Origin: Acidimicrobiaceae bacterium
Lineage (GTDB): Bacteria; Actinomycetota; Acidimicrobiia; Acidimicrobiales; Ilumatobacteraceae
Length of the DNA stretch: 64,000 bases
NCBI GenBank assembly: GCA_024641005.1
Contig: JAHEDX010000003.1
Coordinates: forward strand, 37,920 to 101,919
Direction: 5' to 3'
Shown piece by piece: positions 8,059 through 16,092 of this stretch. The notes under the pieces were generated by a model. It saw nothing but the letters and a program-made list of their open reading frames with translations. It had not been told where the DNA came from and ran no database searches. How positions within the stretch are numbered: the first letter of the stretch is position 1; each line of letters starts with the position of its first letter. The position numbers were made by a program, and so were the translations under genes.

Positions 8059-10045
8059 TGGTCGAGACCTCCAGTTCGGCGCCACCCTGCGGGGTCGGCG
8101 GGTCATAGTCGGCAGGGGACGCCGTATGCGGCTCGAGGCTCCAACCGAACATCGAGGCAAGCGCGATCGCTGCGCCGACCGGCACGAGCAACAGATTGAA
8201 GATCAATCCGTAGCCCATCACCGGCAACGAGAACGCCAGCAACAACGGCCAGTAGGACGGAGACGGCAGATGGATGTGTTGATCGGCGTTGGCCTCTTGC
8301 TCGGCCATGATCTCCTCGGCCGTGGCGACCTGATGGAAGTCGTGATGATCGCCCTCGCCGCGGTCTTCGTACTTGCGATGGAAGAACTCGTCGAGGTGCC
8401 CGACGGTCGGGATCACGTCGAAGTTGTGCTCCTTGGGCGGGCTGGTGGTCATCCACTCGAGCGACCGGGCGTCCCACGGATCGAGGGGTGCCCGCTCCTT
8501 CTTGCGTGACGACACGAAGACGTTGATGAAGAACAACAGCACGCCGATGCCCAGGATGAAGGCTCCGATCGACGAGATCAGGTTCCAGAAACCGAGATTG
8601 AAGAAGCCCTCGCCGGCCCGAGCGTCGGTCCAGACGTACATGCGTCGGGGCTGGCCCTGGAGACCGATGATGTGCATCGGGCCGAACGCCAGGTTCATGC
8701 CGACGATCATCGTCCAGAAGTTCCACTTGCCGAGCCGCTCGCTGAGCAGCTTGCCGAACATCTTCGGCCACCAGTAGTAGAGACCGGAGAAGATGCCGAG
8801 GATCGCACCACCGAACAGCACATAGTGGAAGTGGGCGACGATGTAGTAGGTGTCGGTTTGTTGGGTGTCAGACGGCGCCACCGCATGGGTGACCCCTGAC
8901 AGACCACCGATCGTGAACTCGATGATCAGACCGATCGAGAACATCATGGCCGTGGTGAAGCTGAGCTTGCCGCCCCACAGGGTCATCGTCCAGTTGACGA
9001 TCTTGACGCCGGTCGGGATGGCGATCGCCATGGTGGCCACAGAGAAGACAGCGACCGAGATCGGCCCGAGTCCGGATGCGAACATGTGGTGGGCCCACAC
9101 GCCCCAGCCGACGAAACCGATCGCTGCGCCGGAGAACACCACCAGCGGGTATCCGAACAGCGGCTTCTTCGAGAAGACCGGCAGCACTTCGGAGACGATG
9201 CCGAACGACGGCAAGATCAGGATGTACACCTCGGGATGTCCGAAGATCCAGAAGAGGTGCTGCCAGAGCAACGGATCGGCGCCTGCCTCGACCGTGAAGA
9301 ACGTCGCATCGAAGTTTCGTTGGAACATCAGCAGGAACAGCGCCACGGTGATGACGGGGATCGCGAACAGCAACAGGAACTGCACGACCAGGATCATCCA
9401 GGTGAAAATCGGCATCTTCATGAGCGACATACCCGGTGCCCGCATGTTGATCACCGTCACGATCAGGTTGATCGCGCCGGTCAGCGAGGCGATGCCCGTG
9501 ATCTGCAGACCGAGCCCCCAGAAGTCGATGCCGTGTGTCGGCGAGAAGGGCACCGACGAGTTGGGGGCGTACATGAACCAGCCACCGTCGGCCGCTCCAC
9601 CGAGCAGCCACGAGGTGTTGATGAAGATCGCGCCGCCGATGAAACACCAGAAGCCGAACGCGTTGATGCGTGGGAACGCAACGTCGCGAGCGCCGATCTG
9701 GAGCGGCACGAAGTAGTTCGCGAACGCAGCGGCCATCGGCATCACGAACAAGAACACCATGGTGGTGGCATGCATGGTGAACATCTGGTTGTACTTGTCG
9801 GCCGACAGGATCGTGCCGTTGGGTCCGGCCAGCTGCAGACGGATCAGCAGCGCTTCGAAACCACCGACGAGGAAGAAGAACAGCGCGGCCGCGCCGTACA
9901 TGATGCCGAGCTTCTTGTGGTCGATCGTGAACAGCCACGACTTCCACCCGGTGGACTCGACCGGCCGGCGAAACACGCCAAACGACGATGAAGGAGTCGC
10001 GACTGCCGGCGCTTCGGCCGGTGCGGGACGTTCGATCAGGGCCAT
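8051..10045 (-). CDS. ctaD: Cytochrome c oxidase subunit I (catalytic, A-type)
   Basis: Catalytic heme-copper subunit of 664 aa that reduces O2 to water and pumps protons. All ligands are present: His92 (heme a), His270 and cross-linked Tyr274 in GHPEVY, His319-His320 (CuB), His405 (heme a3) and His407 (heme a). GHPEVY with Glu272 and the N/D residues before PLQIGARD indicate an A-family enzyme. The core ends near residue 550. The remainder is a hydrophilic loop plus two more helices (about 600-645) resembling a fused subunit-IV-like tail. It is in the operon between ctaC (7 bp) and ctaE (8-bp overlap). Confidence 0.97.
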   Translation of the reverse strand: MALIERPAPAEAPAVATPSSSFGVFRRPVESTGWKSWLFTIDHKKLGIMYGAAALFFFLVGGFEALLIRLQLAGPNGTILSADKYNQMFTMHATTMVFLFVMPMAAAFANYFVPLQIGARDVAFPRINAFGFWCFIGGAIFINTSWLLGGAADGGWFMYAPNSSVPFSPTHGIDFWGLGLQITGIASLTGAINLIVTVINMRAPGMSLMKMPIFTWMILVVQFLLLFAIPVITVALFLLMFQRNFDATFFTVEAGADPLLWQHLFWIFGHPEVYILILPSFGIVSEVLPVFSKKPLFGYPLVVFSGAAIGFVGWGVWAHHMFASGLGPISVAVFSVATMAIAIPTGVKIVNWTMTLWGGKLSFTTAMMFSIGLIIEFTIGGLSGVTHAVAPSDTQQTDTYYIVAHFHYVLFGGAILGIFSGLYYWWPKMFGKLLSERLGKWNFWTMIVGMNLAFGPMHIIGLQGQPRRMYVWTDARAGEGFFNLGFWNLISSIGAFILGIGVLLFFINVFVSSRKKERAPLDPWDARSLEWMTTSPPKEHNFDVIPTVGHLDEFFHRKYEDRGEGDHHDFHQVATAEEIMAEQEANADQHIHLPSPSYWPLLLAFSLPVMGYGLIFNLLLVPVGAAIALASMFGWSLEPHTASPADYDPPTPQGGAELEVSTNG

Positions 10046-10052
10046 CTCAGGA

Positions 10053-11342
10053 TCACTTCCGCTCGATCAAGTAGGCGACCAGTTCGTTGATCTGGTCCTC
10101 GGACAGGGCGAGATACGGCATGCCCCGGGTCTTGCCGTCGGTGTCGGCGAGGCTCTCCGGATCGGTGTACATCGGCTTCTTGGCCGGTGCGTTTCGCAGC
10201 CATTCCTTCAGATCGATCTCGTTGAGACAACTCTTGGTGACACCTTCGAGGTACTTCGCACCGAACTCGGCGGGCGGCGCCTCCCACACGTCCGCCCGAC
10301 AATCCTCGGTGAGCAGGTCCCAGCTGGCACCCGCAAACGTGTTGCGGGTCATCAGATTGGTGAGGTTCGGCGCTGCGCCGCTCCACACGAACTGTTCGGG
10401 TGAGGCGACCACCAGTTCACCGTCGGCATTGGTGAGACCATCGATCTGATGACACCGCGAACACTGCGAGATGAAGGTTTGCTCACCGGTCGCTGCGAGG
10501 GTACCCGCCTCCGGCGACTGATACGGCTCGAGCTGATTGTCGATCCAGGCCTGGAAGTCGGCATCGTCGAGGGCGACGATCTCCATGCGCATGTTGGCAT
10601 GGGACAGTCCACAGAATTCGGCGCACTGACCGGCGTAGATGCCGGGTTGCTCGGCCTCGAAGTTCCACGTGTGCACTCTGCCGGGCACCATGTCGCGCTT
10701 GCCGTTGAGCTTGGGAACCCAGAACGAATGGATCACATCACGGCTGGTGCCACGGATGACGACCTTGGCACCGACCGGAATCACCATTTGTCCGCTGGTG
10801 ACGATCGGTGCGGCATCGCCGGTCGGGGCGAACCCGCAGATGTTGTTGCTGGCGTCGACCGGGTAGTCGTACTCCCACCACCACTGCTGACCGGTGACGT
10901 TGATCACGCAGTCGGCGTTGTCGGTGTCGTTGAGCGAGATGACCTCGGCGACGGTCGGCACCGCGATGCCGGCGAGCAACAGCGCCGGAATGGCGATGAA
11001 CACATACTCGATCAAGGCGTTGCCGTGGCCCTGCTCGGGAATCGGCTGACCGCGGTCCTTGAACTTGATCACGACGAACAGCACGACACCGAACACGATC
11101 ACACCCACGATGCCGGCGATCATGAAGATCGGCCACTGCAGATTGTGGATGTCTTGTGCGTACTTGCCCTCCGGCGCCCATGTGTCCTGCGGCGCATCGC
11201 TGGCGCACGACGCCAACAGCGCTGTTGCGCCCAGACCGAATGCGGCCGTGCGCAGGCGTGAACCGCCGGAACGAGGGGTGGGGAGTTCGGTTTGAATCAA
11301 GTCGGTCCGTACTTTCTCGGGCTGAGTCACCTGACGGCTCAT
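10053..11342 (-). CDS. ctaC: Cytochrome c oxidase subunit II with C-terminal cytochrome c (caa3)
   Basis: Electron-entry subunit, 429 aa. An N-terminal signal with lipobox LASC (Cys46) is followed by two helices (about 70-92 and 112-132) and the CuA cupredoxin domain with His205, Cys240, Cys244, His248 and Met251. A fused cytochrome c domain has CSRCH (Cys294, Cys297, His298) and the probable axial Met408 in RGMPYL. About 110 residues separate heme motif and Met, longer than in small cytochromes c, with an extra Cys pair (Cys348, Cys372) that could form a disulfide (inference). Its start overlaps the preceding gene as ATGA. Confidence 0.96.
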   Translation of the reverse strand: MSRQVTQPEKVRTDLIQTELPTPRSGGSRLRTAAFGLGATALLASCASDAPQDTWAPEGKYAQDIHNLQWPIFMIAGIVGVIVFGVVLFVVIKFKDRGQPIPEQGHGNALIEYVFIAIPALLLAGIAVPTVAEVISLNDTDNADCVINVTGQQWWWEYDYPVDASNNICGFAPTGDAAPIVTSGQMVIPVGAKVVIRGTSRDVIHSFWVPKLNGKRDMVPGRVHTWNFEAEQPGIYAGQCAEFCGLSHANMRMEIVALDDADFQAWIDNQLEPYQSPEAGTLAATGEQTFISQCSRCHQIDGLTNADGELVVASPEQFVWSGAAPNLTNLMTRNTFAGASWDLLTEDCRADVWEAPPAEFGAKYLEGVTKSCLNEIDLKEWLRNAPAKKPMYTDPESLADTDGKTRGMPYLALSEDQINELVAYLIERK

Positions 11343-12469
11343 GGCACCACCACCTGCAGTTCGGCATCGGAGCCCGCCACGGTGAAAGCGAATCCCTCTT
11401 CGACGACAAAACTGGGCTGGTCGATCACGACGGTCAGCAATTGGCTGCCGCCCGACTCGACCAGCGCCGTGCAGACCCGTTCGGGTCCGAGCGGCTGACC
11501 ATTGTCGTCGGTGGCCGGGTGCAGTTCGATCACGAGGCGAGCATGTTCGTCGGACTCGTTGTGAAACAAGATGTTGCTCGGGTTCGATCGTTGCAGTGTG
11601 AGCTGTGCGAAGTTGTCGTTGTATCCGGGAACCTTCGCACGCAGTTCCTCATCCTTGTAGGTGATCTCGGCGGTGACGTTCGACTTGCTCGCCACCGACT
11701 GGCTGGCCTTCTCGTCGGCCTCGGTCTCCTCGGCCGTGCACTCGTTCTTCGCAGCGAGGTCGCCCGTCGTGTGGTGCGGTTCGATCTCGCGCTCGCCGAC
11801 GAGCCCGGCAACGACACCGCCGGCGACCAGTGCGACGAGGACGATCGACAGGGTTCCGCCGAGGGTCGTCTTGGAGGCTCCGCGCTTGACGGCGACGAGC
11901 GTCCCGATACCGAGCGCCAGGGTGGCGACGACCGCGAACGCTGCGACGGTGGCGGTCTTGGTGGGCAGACCGAGCATCACCCGACTGAAGGCGTACACCA
12001 CGATCGCCGCAAGGATCGCGCCGGCGACGGGGAGTTCGAGAGGGTCGACCATCTGATCGCGAGCACGTGCGTTGTAGGTCTCGTCGCCGGACGCCCGCTC
12101 GCTCCATCCCTGGATCAGCCATTCGAGCGTTCCCGCAATAACAGCGATCAATCCGAGGGTGAAGAAGGTGCGATTCGTGACCAGACCCAGCGTCATCGTG
12201 GTGGCGCCGAGCGCAACGAGCAGCGGCCACAGACTCGGCCTGGCCGTGGACTGCGCTGCCGCCGATGCACCGAATCCGGCCGGCTCGTTCGCCGAAACGT
12301 TGGAGTCACGGGCGAGGACGTTGATCCCGGCGAGCAGCGACAGGGCGATCGCCGCCGAGATGAGGCCGATCGAGCCGAGCGTGCCGCCCTGGGCGATGCC
12401 GTAGACAGCAGCGAGGATCCAGGCCGCCGCAGCGGAGCCGATCAGAAGTTTGGAGCCGGTGGTGAACAT
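11339..12469 (-). CDS. Seven-helix membrane protein with cupredoxin-like C-terminal domain
   Basis: I do not recognise a named family. The 376-aa protein has about seven predicted helices (near 8-26, 32-52, 82-100, 104-120, 148-165, 173-193, 205-225) and then a soluble domain from about 265 to the end. That domain (NILFHNESDEHARLVIEL, then VVIDQPSFVV) looks like a cupredoxin beta-sandwich, but no CuA or type-1 copper ligand set is present; His309 and single Cys residues at 244 and 333 do not make one. It sits between the degenerate subunit III gene and ctaC and overlaps ctaC by ATGA. It may therefore be the subunit-II-like partner of the degenerate complex, or an oxidase assembly factor (inference). 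Confidence 0.8.
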   Translation of the reverse strand: MFTTGSKLLIGSAAAAWILAAVYGIAQGGTLGSIGLISAAIALSLLAGINVLARDSNVSANEPAGFGASAAAQSTARPSLWPLLVALGATTMTLGLVTNRTFFTLGLIAVIAGTLEWLIQGWSERASGDETYNARARDQMVDPLELPVAGAILAAIVVYAFSRVMLGLPTKTATVAAFAVVATLALGIGTLVAVKRGASKTTLGGTLSIVLVALVAGGVVAGLVGEREIEPHHTTGDLAAKNECTAEETEADEKASQSVASKSNVTAEITYKDEELRAKVPGYNDNFAQLTLQRSNPSNILFHNESDEHARLVIELHPATDDNGQPLGPERVCTALVESGGSQLLTVVIDQPSFVVEEGFAFTVAGSDAELQVVVP

Positions 12470-12482
12470 CGTGGTGCTGAAC

Positions 12483-13076
12483 TCACTTGGTGACGTAGAC
12501 GACGAACCAGACCGCGCTGTATGCAGCAGCGGCGAAGTACCAATAGAGGGCGTGGGCCGAGAGGACCTCGGCTTCCTGGAGGCGGCCGCCGAGCGCCCGG
12601 AAGGCGGCGACCGTGGTGTAGAGGAGGCCGGCGACGACGATCGCCAACATGGTCCCGGTGACGGCGTAGAAGAGGACGCCGTAGTAGTCGGTCCTGATCT
12701 CGACCGCCATGTCTGCGTAGATGAACGCTTGGGCGTTGATGAAGGCGATCGCCAGGAGCGCTGTGACCGCGAGGGCCAGACCCGTGTGGGCGCGATCGCC
12801 TCGACTTCCCGAGTACACGGCCCACTGAGCGAAGATGCACAACGCCCAGATCGTCATCAACATCACGTTCGACGCGACTTCGGGGATGACGTAGTCGGCC
12901 GGGAACCGGCCTCCCGAGTCGACCACGCGCTCGCGTAGCAGCACCCAGATGGCGAGCATGCCGCCCATCAACATCGTGGCGGCGGTGCAGGCAAGTGCCG
13001 TGCCGACGAGGAGTTGCCGCCGCGGAGCGGCGACGGGAGCGGGAGGCAGTTCGAACACAGCGGTGGAGGTGTTCAT
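12483..13076 (-). CDS. Subunit III-like protein of heme-copper oxidase family, degenerate
   Basis: A 197-aa, five-helix paralogue of CtaE. It matches the overall architecture, including a C-terminal LYWYF helix aligned with CtaE's LYWHF. It lacks the polar residues that define the family: the helix III Glu (CtaE QVYEF) reads QAFIY here, and WHFVD reads WYFAA, losing His and Asp. Its ATG overlaps the stop of the degenerate subunit I gene (ATGA), so the pair is translationally coupled. The reading frame is intact with normal codon use, so it is maintained and not a decaying pseudogene. The likely partner is the product of 13073-14746. Confidence 0.85.
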   Translation of the reverse strand: MNTSTAVFELPPAPVAAPRRQLLVGTALACTAATMLMGGMLAIWVLLRERVVDSGGRFPADYVIPEVASNVMLMTIWALCIFAQWAVYSGSRGDRAHTGLALAVTALLAIAFINAQAFIYADMAVEIRTDYYGVLFYAVTGTMLAIVVAGLLYTTVAAFRALGGRLQEAEVLSAHALYWYFAAAAYSAVWFVVYVTK

Positions 13077-14746
13077 GACGGGCTCCCTTCGTTCGCCGTC
13101 TCGAACAAGGGCTCGGGCGATGTCACCGCGACGACCTGCTCATAGTTGTCGGCGGGCGCCGGCGAGGAGGTGGACCATTCGATGGTGTAACCGCCGAACG
13201 GGTTCTCGTCCGCCGTATCACCATCTCCGGTGAACGTTCTGAGCATCAGACCGGCGAACGCCAGCACGGTCACCGCCATCACGCCGTGGCCGGCGAGCGA
13301 CAGGATGTTCCAGAGCGACCCGGACGTGACATCGCCGATCGACAGCATCGCAGCGACATCGGTGTCGTTCGCCGGCACGCCACCCACCTGGTCGAGGAAG
13401 CCTGCGACATACAGAGGAGCACCGGCGAGCAGGGTACCGACCAGGCCCAGCATGGCAAGCGGGAGTACCTGCTTCTCGGGAAGCACACGACCCCACAGTT
13501 TGGGTGCCCAGAACAAGATGCCACCCATGACACCGAGCGCCGTGCCGTAGACGACGAAGAGGGTTGCGCCCTCCTCGAAGACGGTACCGATCAGTTCGAG
13601 GTCGGTGATGCCGTACAAGAAATTGCCGATCAGGCCGACGGCGATCATCTTGAGGCCCAACAACGAGAACACGAACGGCGACGAGATGCGGGGTTTGCCA
13701 TTGCCCATGCCCTGCTTGGCGGTCAGAAGACCGAGCCCCAGCACCATCGCGAGACCGAGCAGCGGAAGACCCGCGAACAAGATGAACGGGACGACGTCCT
13801 TGATGAACGTGGTGCCGTCGGTGTCGAAGGTGACGCCGAGGACGGATTGCTGGGTCGTGGCGGCGAGCGCCGTGACACCCACGAGAGCGATGCCTGCGAA
13901 CGCAACGCCTCGCATCGGTTGGCGCTGCCTGAAGGTGACCGGGAACATCTCGGCAGCCATTCCCACCGCCGGCAAGGCGTACACGACGATCGCCGGAATC
14001 GAGAATGCCCAGCCGATCCACGTGGCGATGCCTTCCGAACCACCGAAGTTCAGTTGGGCGTAGCGGTGATCGAGGAAGAGGTAGACGATCGCGCCGAACA
14101 GCACAGGGAGGGCCAGCAGCATCGCGAGCGCACCGACCAATGCGGACCAGGCGAACATCGGGACGCGTCGCATGGTCATTCCGGGGGCCCGGGTGGTCAG
14201 CACCGACGTCGCCACGCAGCCGGCCGATACCAGCAGCCCGATGATCATCAGGCCGTGACCGGCCAGGAACAGATCGACGGCTTGGTCGTCTCCGCCACCG
14301 ATGCCACCGTTGCGACCCAGGGCGGCCATCGTGAGCACGAGGCCGCCGAGCCAGCCGTAGAAGCCCGTCAGGGCAAGACGAGGAAAGGCGATCGAGCGGG
14401 CGCCGAGTTGGAGCGGGGCGACCGCGATCGAGAGCCCGAGGCCGAGCGGGATGACAGCCGCGAAGACGAGACCGACCCGATAGGCCTGGAACATCTGGAG
14501 CAGCGCGTCAGCGTTGAGGAGCGCGTTGGCATCGTCGGAACGCTCGAGGCCCAGCAGCACACCCAACACCGTCGTGGCGAGCAACGCGAGCAGGCCCGAA
14601 CCCACGTACAGGCGGCCGATGCGCTTGTGATCGGTGGTGGTGACCCACGCAGCGGTACCGACAAAGAACGACGCCACAGCGGATTCGCTGTGGGCGTCGT
14701 CTGCCGCTGGGTCTGCGGCGTCTGGACGTATATCGATCGTCGTCAT
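13073..14746 (-). CDS. Heme-copper oxidase subunit I paralogue lacking all metal ligands
   Basis: A 557-aa polytopic protein that aligns over about 450 residues with CtaD. Shared landmarks are PLQLGARSIAFPRL, TRAPGMTMRRVPMFAW and FWAPKLWGRVLPE. Every redox ligand is replaced: heme a His92 is Tyr89; GHPEVY becomes SIPAIV (His to Ile250, Glu to Ala252, Tyr to Val254); the CuB His-His pair becomes Gln299-Gln300; the HFH of helix X becomes Thr395-Leu-Phe397. It cannot bind hemes a/a3 or CuB by the known scheme. The frame is intact, codon use matches neighbours, and it heads the operon that continues into functional ctaC-D-E-F-G. A structural, assembly or regulatory role is inferred; automated tools would probably call it ctaD. 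Confidence 0.9.
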   Translation of the reverse strand: MTTIDIRPDAADPAADDAHSESAVASFFVGTAAWVTTTDHKRIGRLYVGSGLLALLATTVLGVLLGLERSDDANALLNADALLQMFQAYRVGLVFAAVIPLGLGLSIAVAPLQLGARSIAFPRLALTGFYGWLGGLVLTMAALGRNGGIGGGDDQAVDLFLAGHGLMIIGLLVSAGCVATSVLTTRAPGMTMRRVPMFAWSALVGALAMLLALPVLFGAIVYLFLDHRYAQLNFGGSEGIATWIGWAFSIPAIVVYALPAVGMAAEMFPVTFRQRQPMRGVAFAGIALVGVTALAATTQQSVLGVTFDTDGTTFIKDVVPFILFAGLPLLGLAMVLGLGLLTAKQGMGNGKPRISSPFVFSLLGLKMIAVGLIGNFLYGITDLELIGTVFEEGATLFVVYGTALGVMGGILFWAPKLWGRVLPEKQVLPLAMLGLVGTLLAGAPLYVAGFLDQVGGVPANDTDVAAMLSIGDVTSGSLWNILSLAGHGVMAVTVLAFAGLMLRTFTGDGDTADENPFGGYTIEWSTSSPAPADNYEQVVAVTSPEPLFETANEGSPS

Positions 14747-14902
14747 GAGACGTGGCTGGTTCCTTGAACGTTTGCTGGCACTTCGCTGGGCACGGATGAA
14801 CTGGGTTCGAGCGCTCGGACGGTCGTCACGACACTACCGGCGGAACACTACTGGCCCGGAGACACCCAGAAGGAAATCGACCGTGCCGGGCCGCCGCTGG
14901 CC
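14747..14902 (-). promoter_or_regulatory. Intergenic region upstream of the cox operon
   Basis: This 156-bp gap separates the DUF1479 stop from the first cox-operon gene and probably holds the operon's promoter. On the minus strand two copies of GTAGTGT lie 14 bp apart (around 14838-14858) and could be a direct-repeat binding site or a -10-like element. No convincing -35 is paired with either, so the assignment is weak. Confidence 0.3.
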
Positions 14903-16084
14903 TCATCCGATCGGCTCGAGCCCGAACTGCTCCCGACCGAGTGCCGAGAGGTCGGAGATGCCGGCGCGACCGACGAAATCGGTCTCGAAATCCTCGGCCG
15001 GGAAGTCGAGCGGGCTGGCGCCGCGTACGAAACGCTCGAGCATCGAGGGAGCGTAGGCATCATTGCGAGGGCAGCGCGGCGCCGAACCGATGTACATGAC
15101 ATTTCCCCAGCGTTGTTCGTTCGTCGCGTCGCCCACACTGTGGATGATGTCACCATGCCACCAAACGGTGTCACCCGGGTCGACGGCGGGGATCGGAACG
15201 AGCCCCGACTGCACGAGCTCGTCGGGGCGGGCCCGAGGCGGCGCCGGGGTGGGTTCGCCATCGAGCCCGAGCTCACCGGCGATTCCCAACACGAGCAGGT
15301 ATGCGGCCGCCATGGGCACCCCAGCGAGATGGAGGACACCGTCGGAGGGTCGCATCTCGGACAGGGCCGTCCAGCCCTGAAACGTACGAAATGTGGTGCA
15401 CGACACCGGCGAGCGCACGTCGATCGAAGTGCGGTGTGCTGCATCCCACAGGTCGTACTGCTCGGGTCGCCCGGCGAGGACGTGACGAAACACGTCGACG
15501 TTCTCGGGGATCCGCCAACCTCCGCTCGACGGTGAATCCGAGTGCGCGGCGAGCCCCTTCGCGGTGACGCCGGGGCGCCGGCGGCGCAGCCGATCGGGGT
15601 ATCCGATGTCATGGTCGGGGTCGAACCAGGTGACGCCGTTCGACTCGTGGCTCCAGAACGAGTTGAGGAACCTCCGCACCGTCGCCATCCGGTCGTGCTG
15701 ACGGGCGGCCACCTGCGGACGCGACCAATAGACCCCCCAGATACGCGGGCCGGTGTCGGCCGCCTCCGGATAGCGCTCGGCGTAACGATGTTCGAAGTCG
15801 TTGGCTGCCAGATAGTCGCCGACCTCACGGTCCCACCCGTCGGCCTCCGCACGGTCGAAAACACCCCTGACGACGACACATCCGCGACGGCGAATCGAGT
15901 CGCGGATGTCGCCCGACACCTGTTCCAGCTCGTCGAATCGGACCGTGGGCACAGGGCTGGCAGCCGCTTCGGCGGCCTCGGTGGCGACGATGTCGCGGGT
16001 GTGGGCGAGCAGATCCGCTACACCGGCACGGGTGAGTCCCACCCTGTCGAGCAGTTCGAGCAGAGCAGGGTCCGGTGCGGTCAT
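14903..16084 (-). CDS. DUF1479 (YbiU-like) putative Fe(II)/2-oxoglutarate oxygenase
   Basis: A 393-aa protein resembling DUF1479/YbiU, a family with a double-stranded beta-helix and an Fe(II)/2OG-type metal triad. The triad is visible as His-x-Asp in LAAHSDSPS (about 180-184) and a distal His in WWHGDIIHSVGD (about 312-323), with a downstream Arg. Family-typical segments are RGCVVVRGVF, IWGVYWSRPQ and FLNSFW. Substrate is unknown. It begins 8 bp after the ctaB stop, so it is cotranscribed with heme O synthase and lies between it and the cox operon. A link to heme or respiration is suggested by context only. Confidence 0.85.
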   Translation of the reverse strand: MTAPDPALLELLDRVGLTRAGVADLLAHTRDIVATEAAEAAASPVPTVRFDELEQVSGDIRDSIRRRGCVVVRGVFDRAEADGWDREVGDYLAANDFEHRYAERYPEAADTGPRIWGVYWSRPQVAARQHDRMATVRRFLNSFWSHESNGVTWFDPDHDIGYPDRLRRRRPGVTAKGLAAHSDSPSSGGWRIPENVDVFRHVLAGRPEQYDLWDAAHRTSIDVRSPVSCTTFRTFQGWTALSEMRPSDGVLHLAGVPMAAAYLLVLGIAGELGLDGEPTPAPPRARPDELVQSGLVPIPAVDPGDTVWWHGDIIHSVGDATNEQRWGNVMYIGSAPRCPRNDAYAPSMLERFVRGASPLDFPAEDFETDFVGRAGISDLSALGREQFGLEPIG

Positions 16085-16092
16085 GTGGGATC

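Noticed and set aside
13073..14746. Reading this gene as a normal second ctaD
   Set aside because: All six metal-binding His and the cross-linked Tyr are absent, so a catalytic assignment is not supported.
13073..14746. Reading the same gene as a decaying pseudogene
   Set aside because: The 557-codon frame is uninterrupted, codon usage matches neighbours and it is translationally coupled to the next gene.
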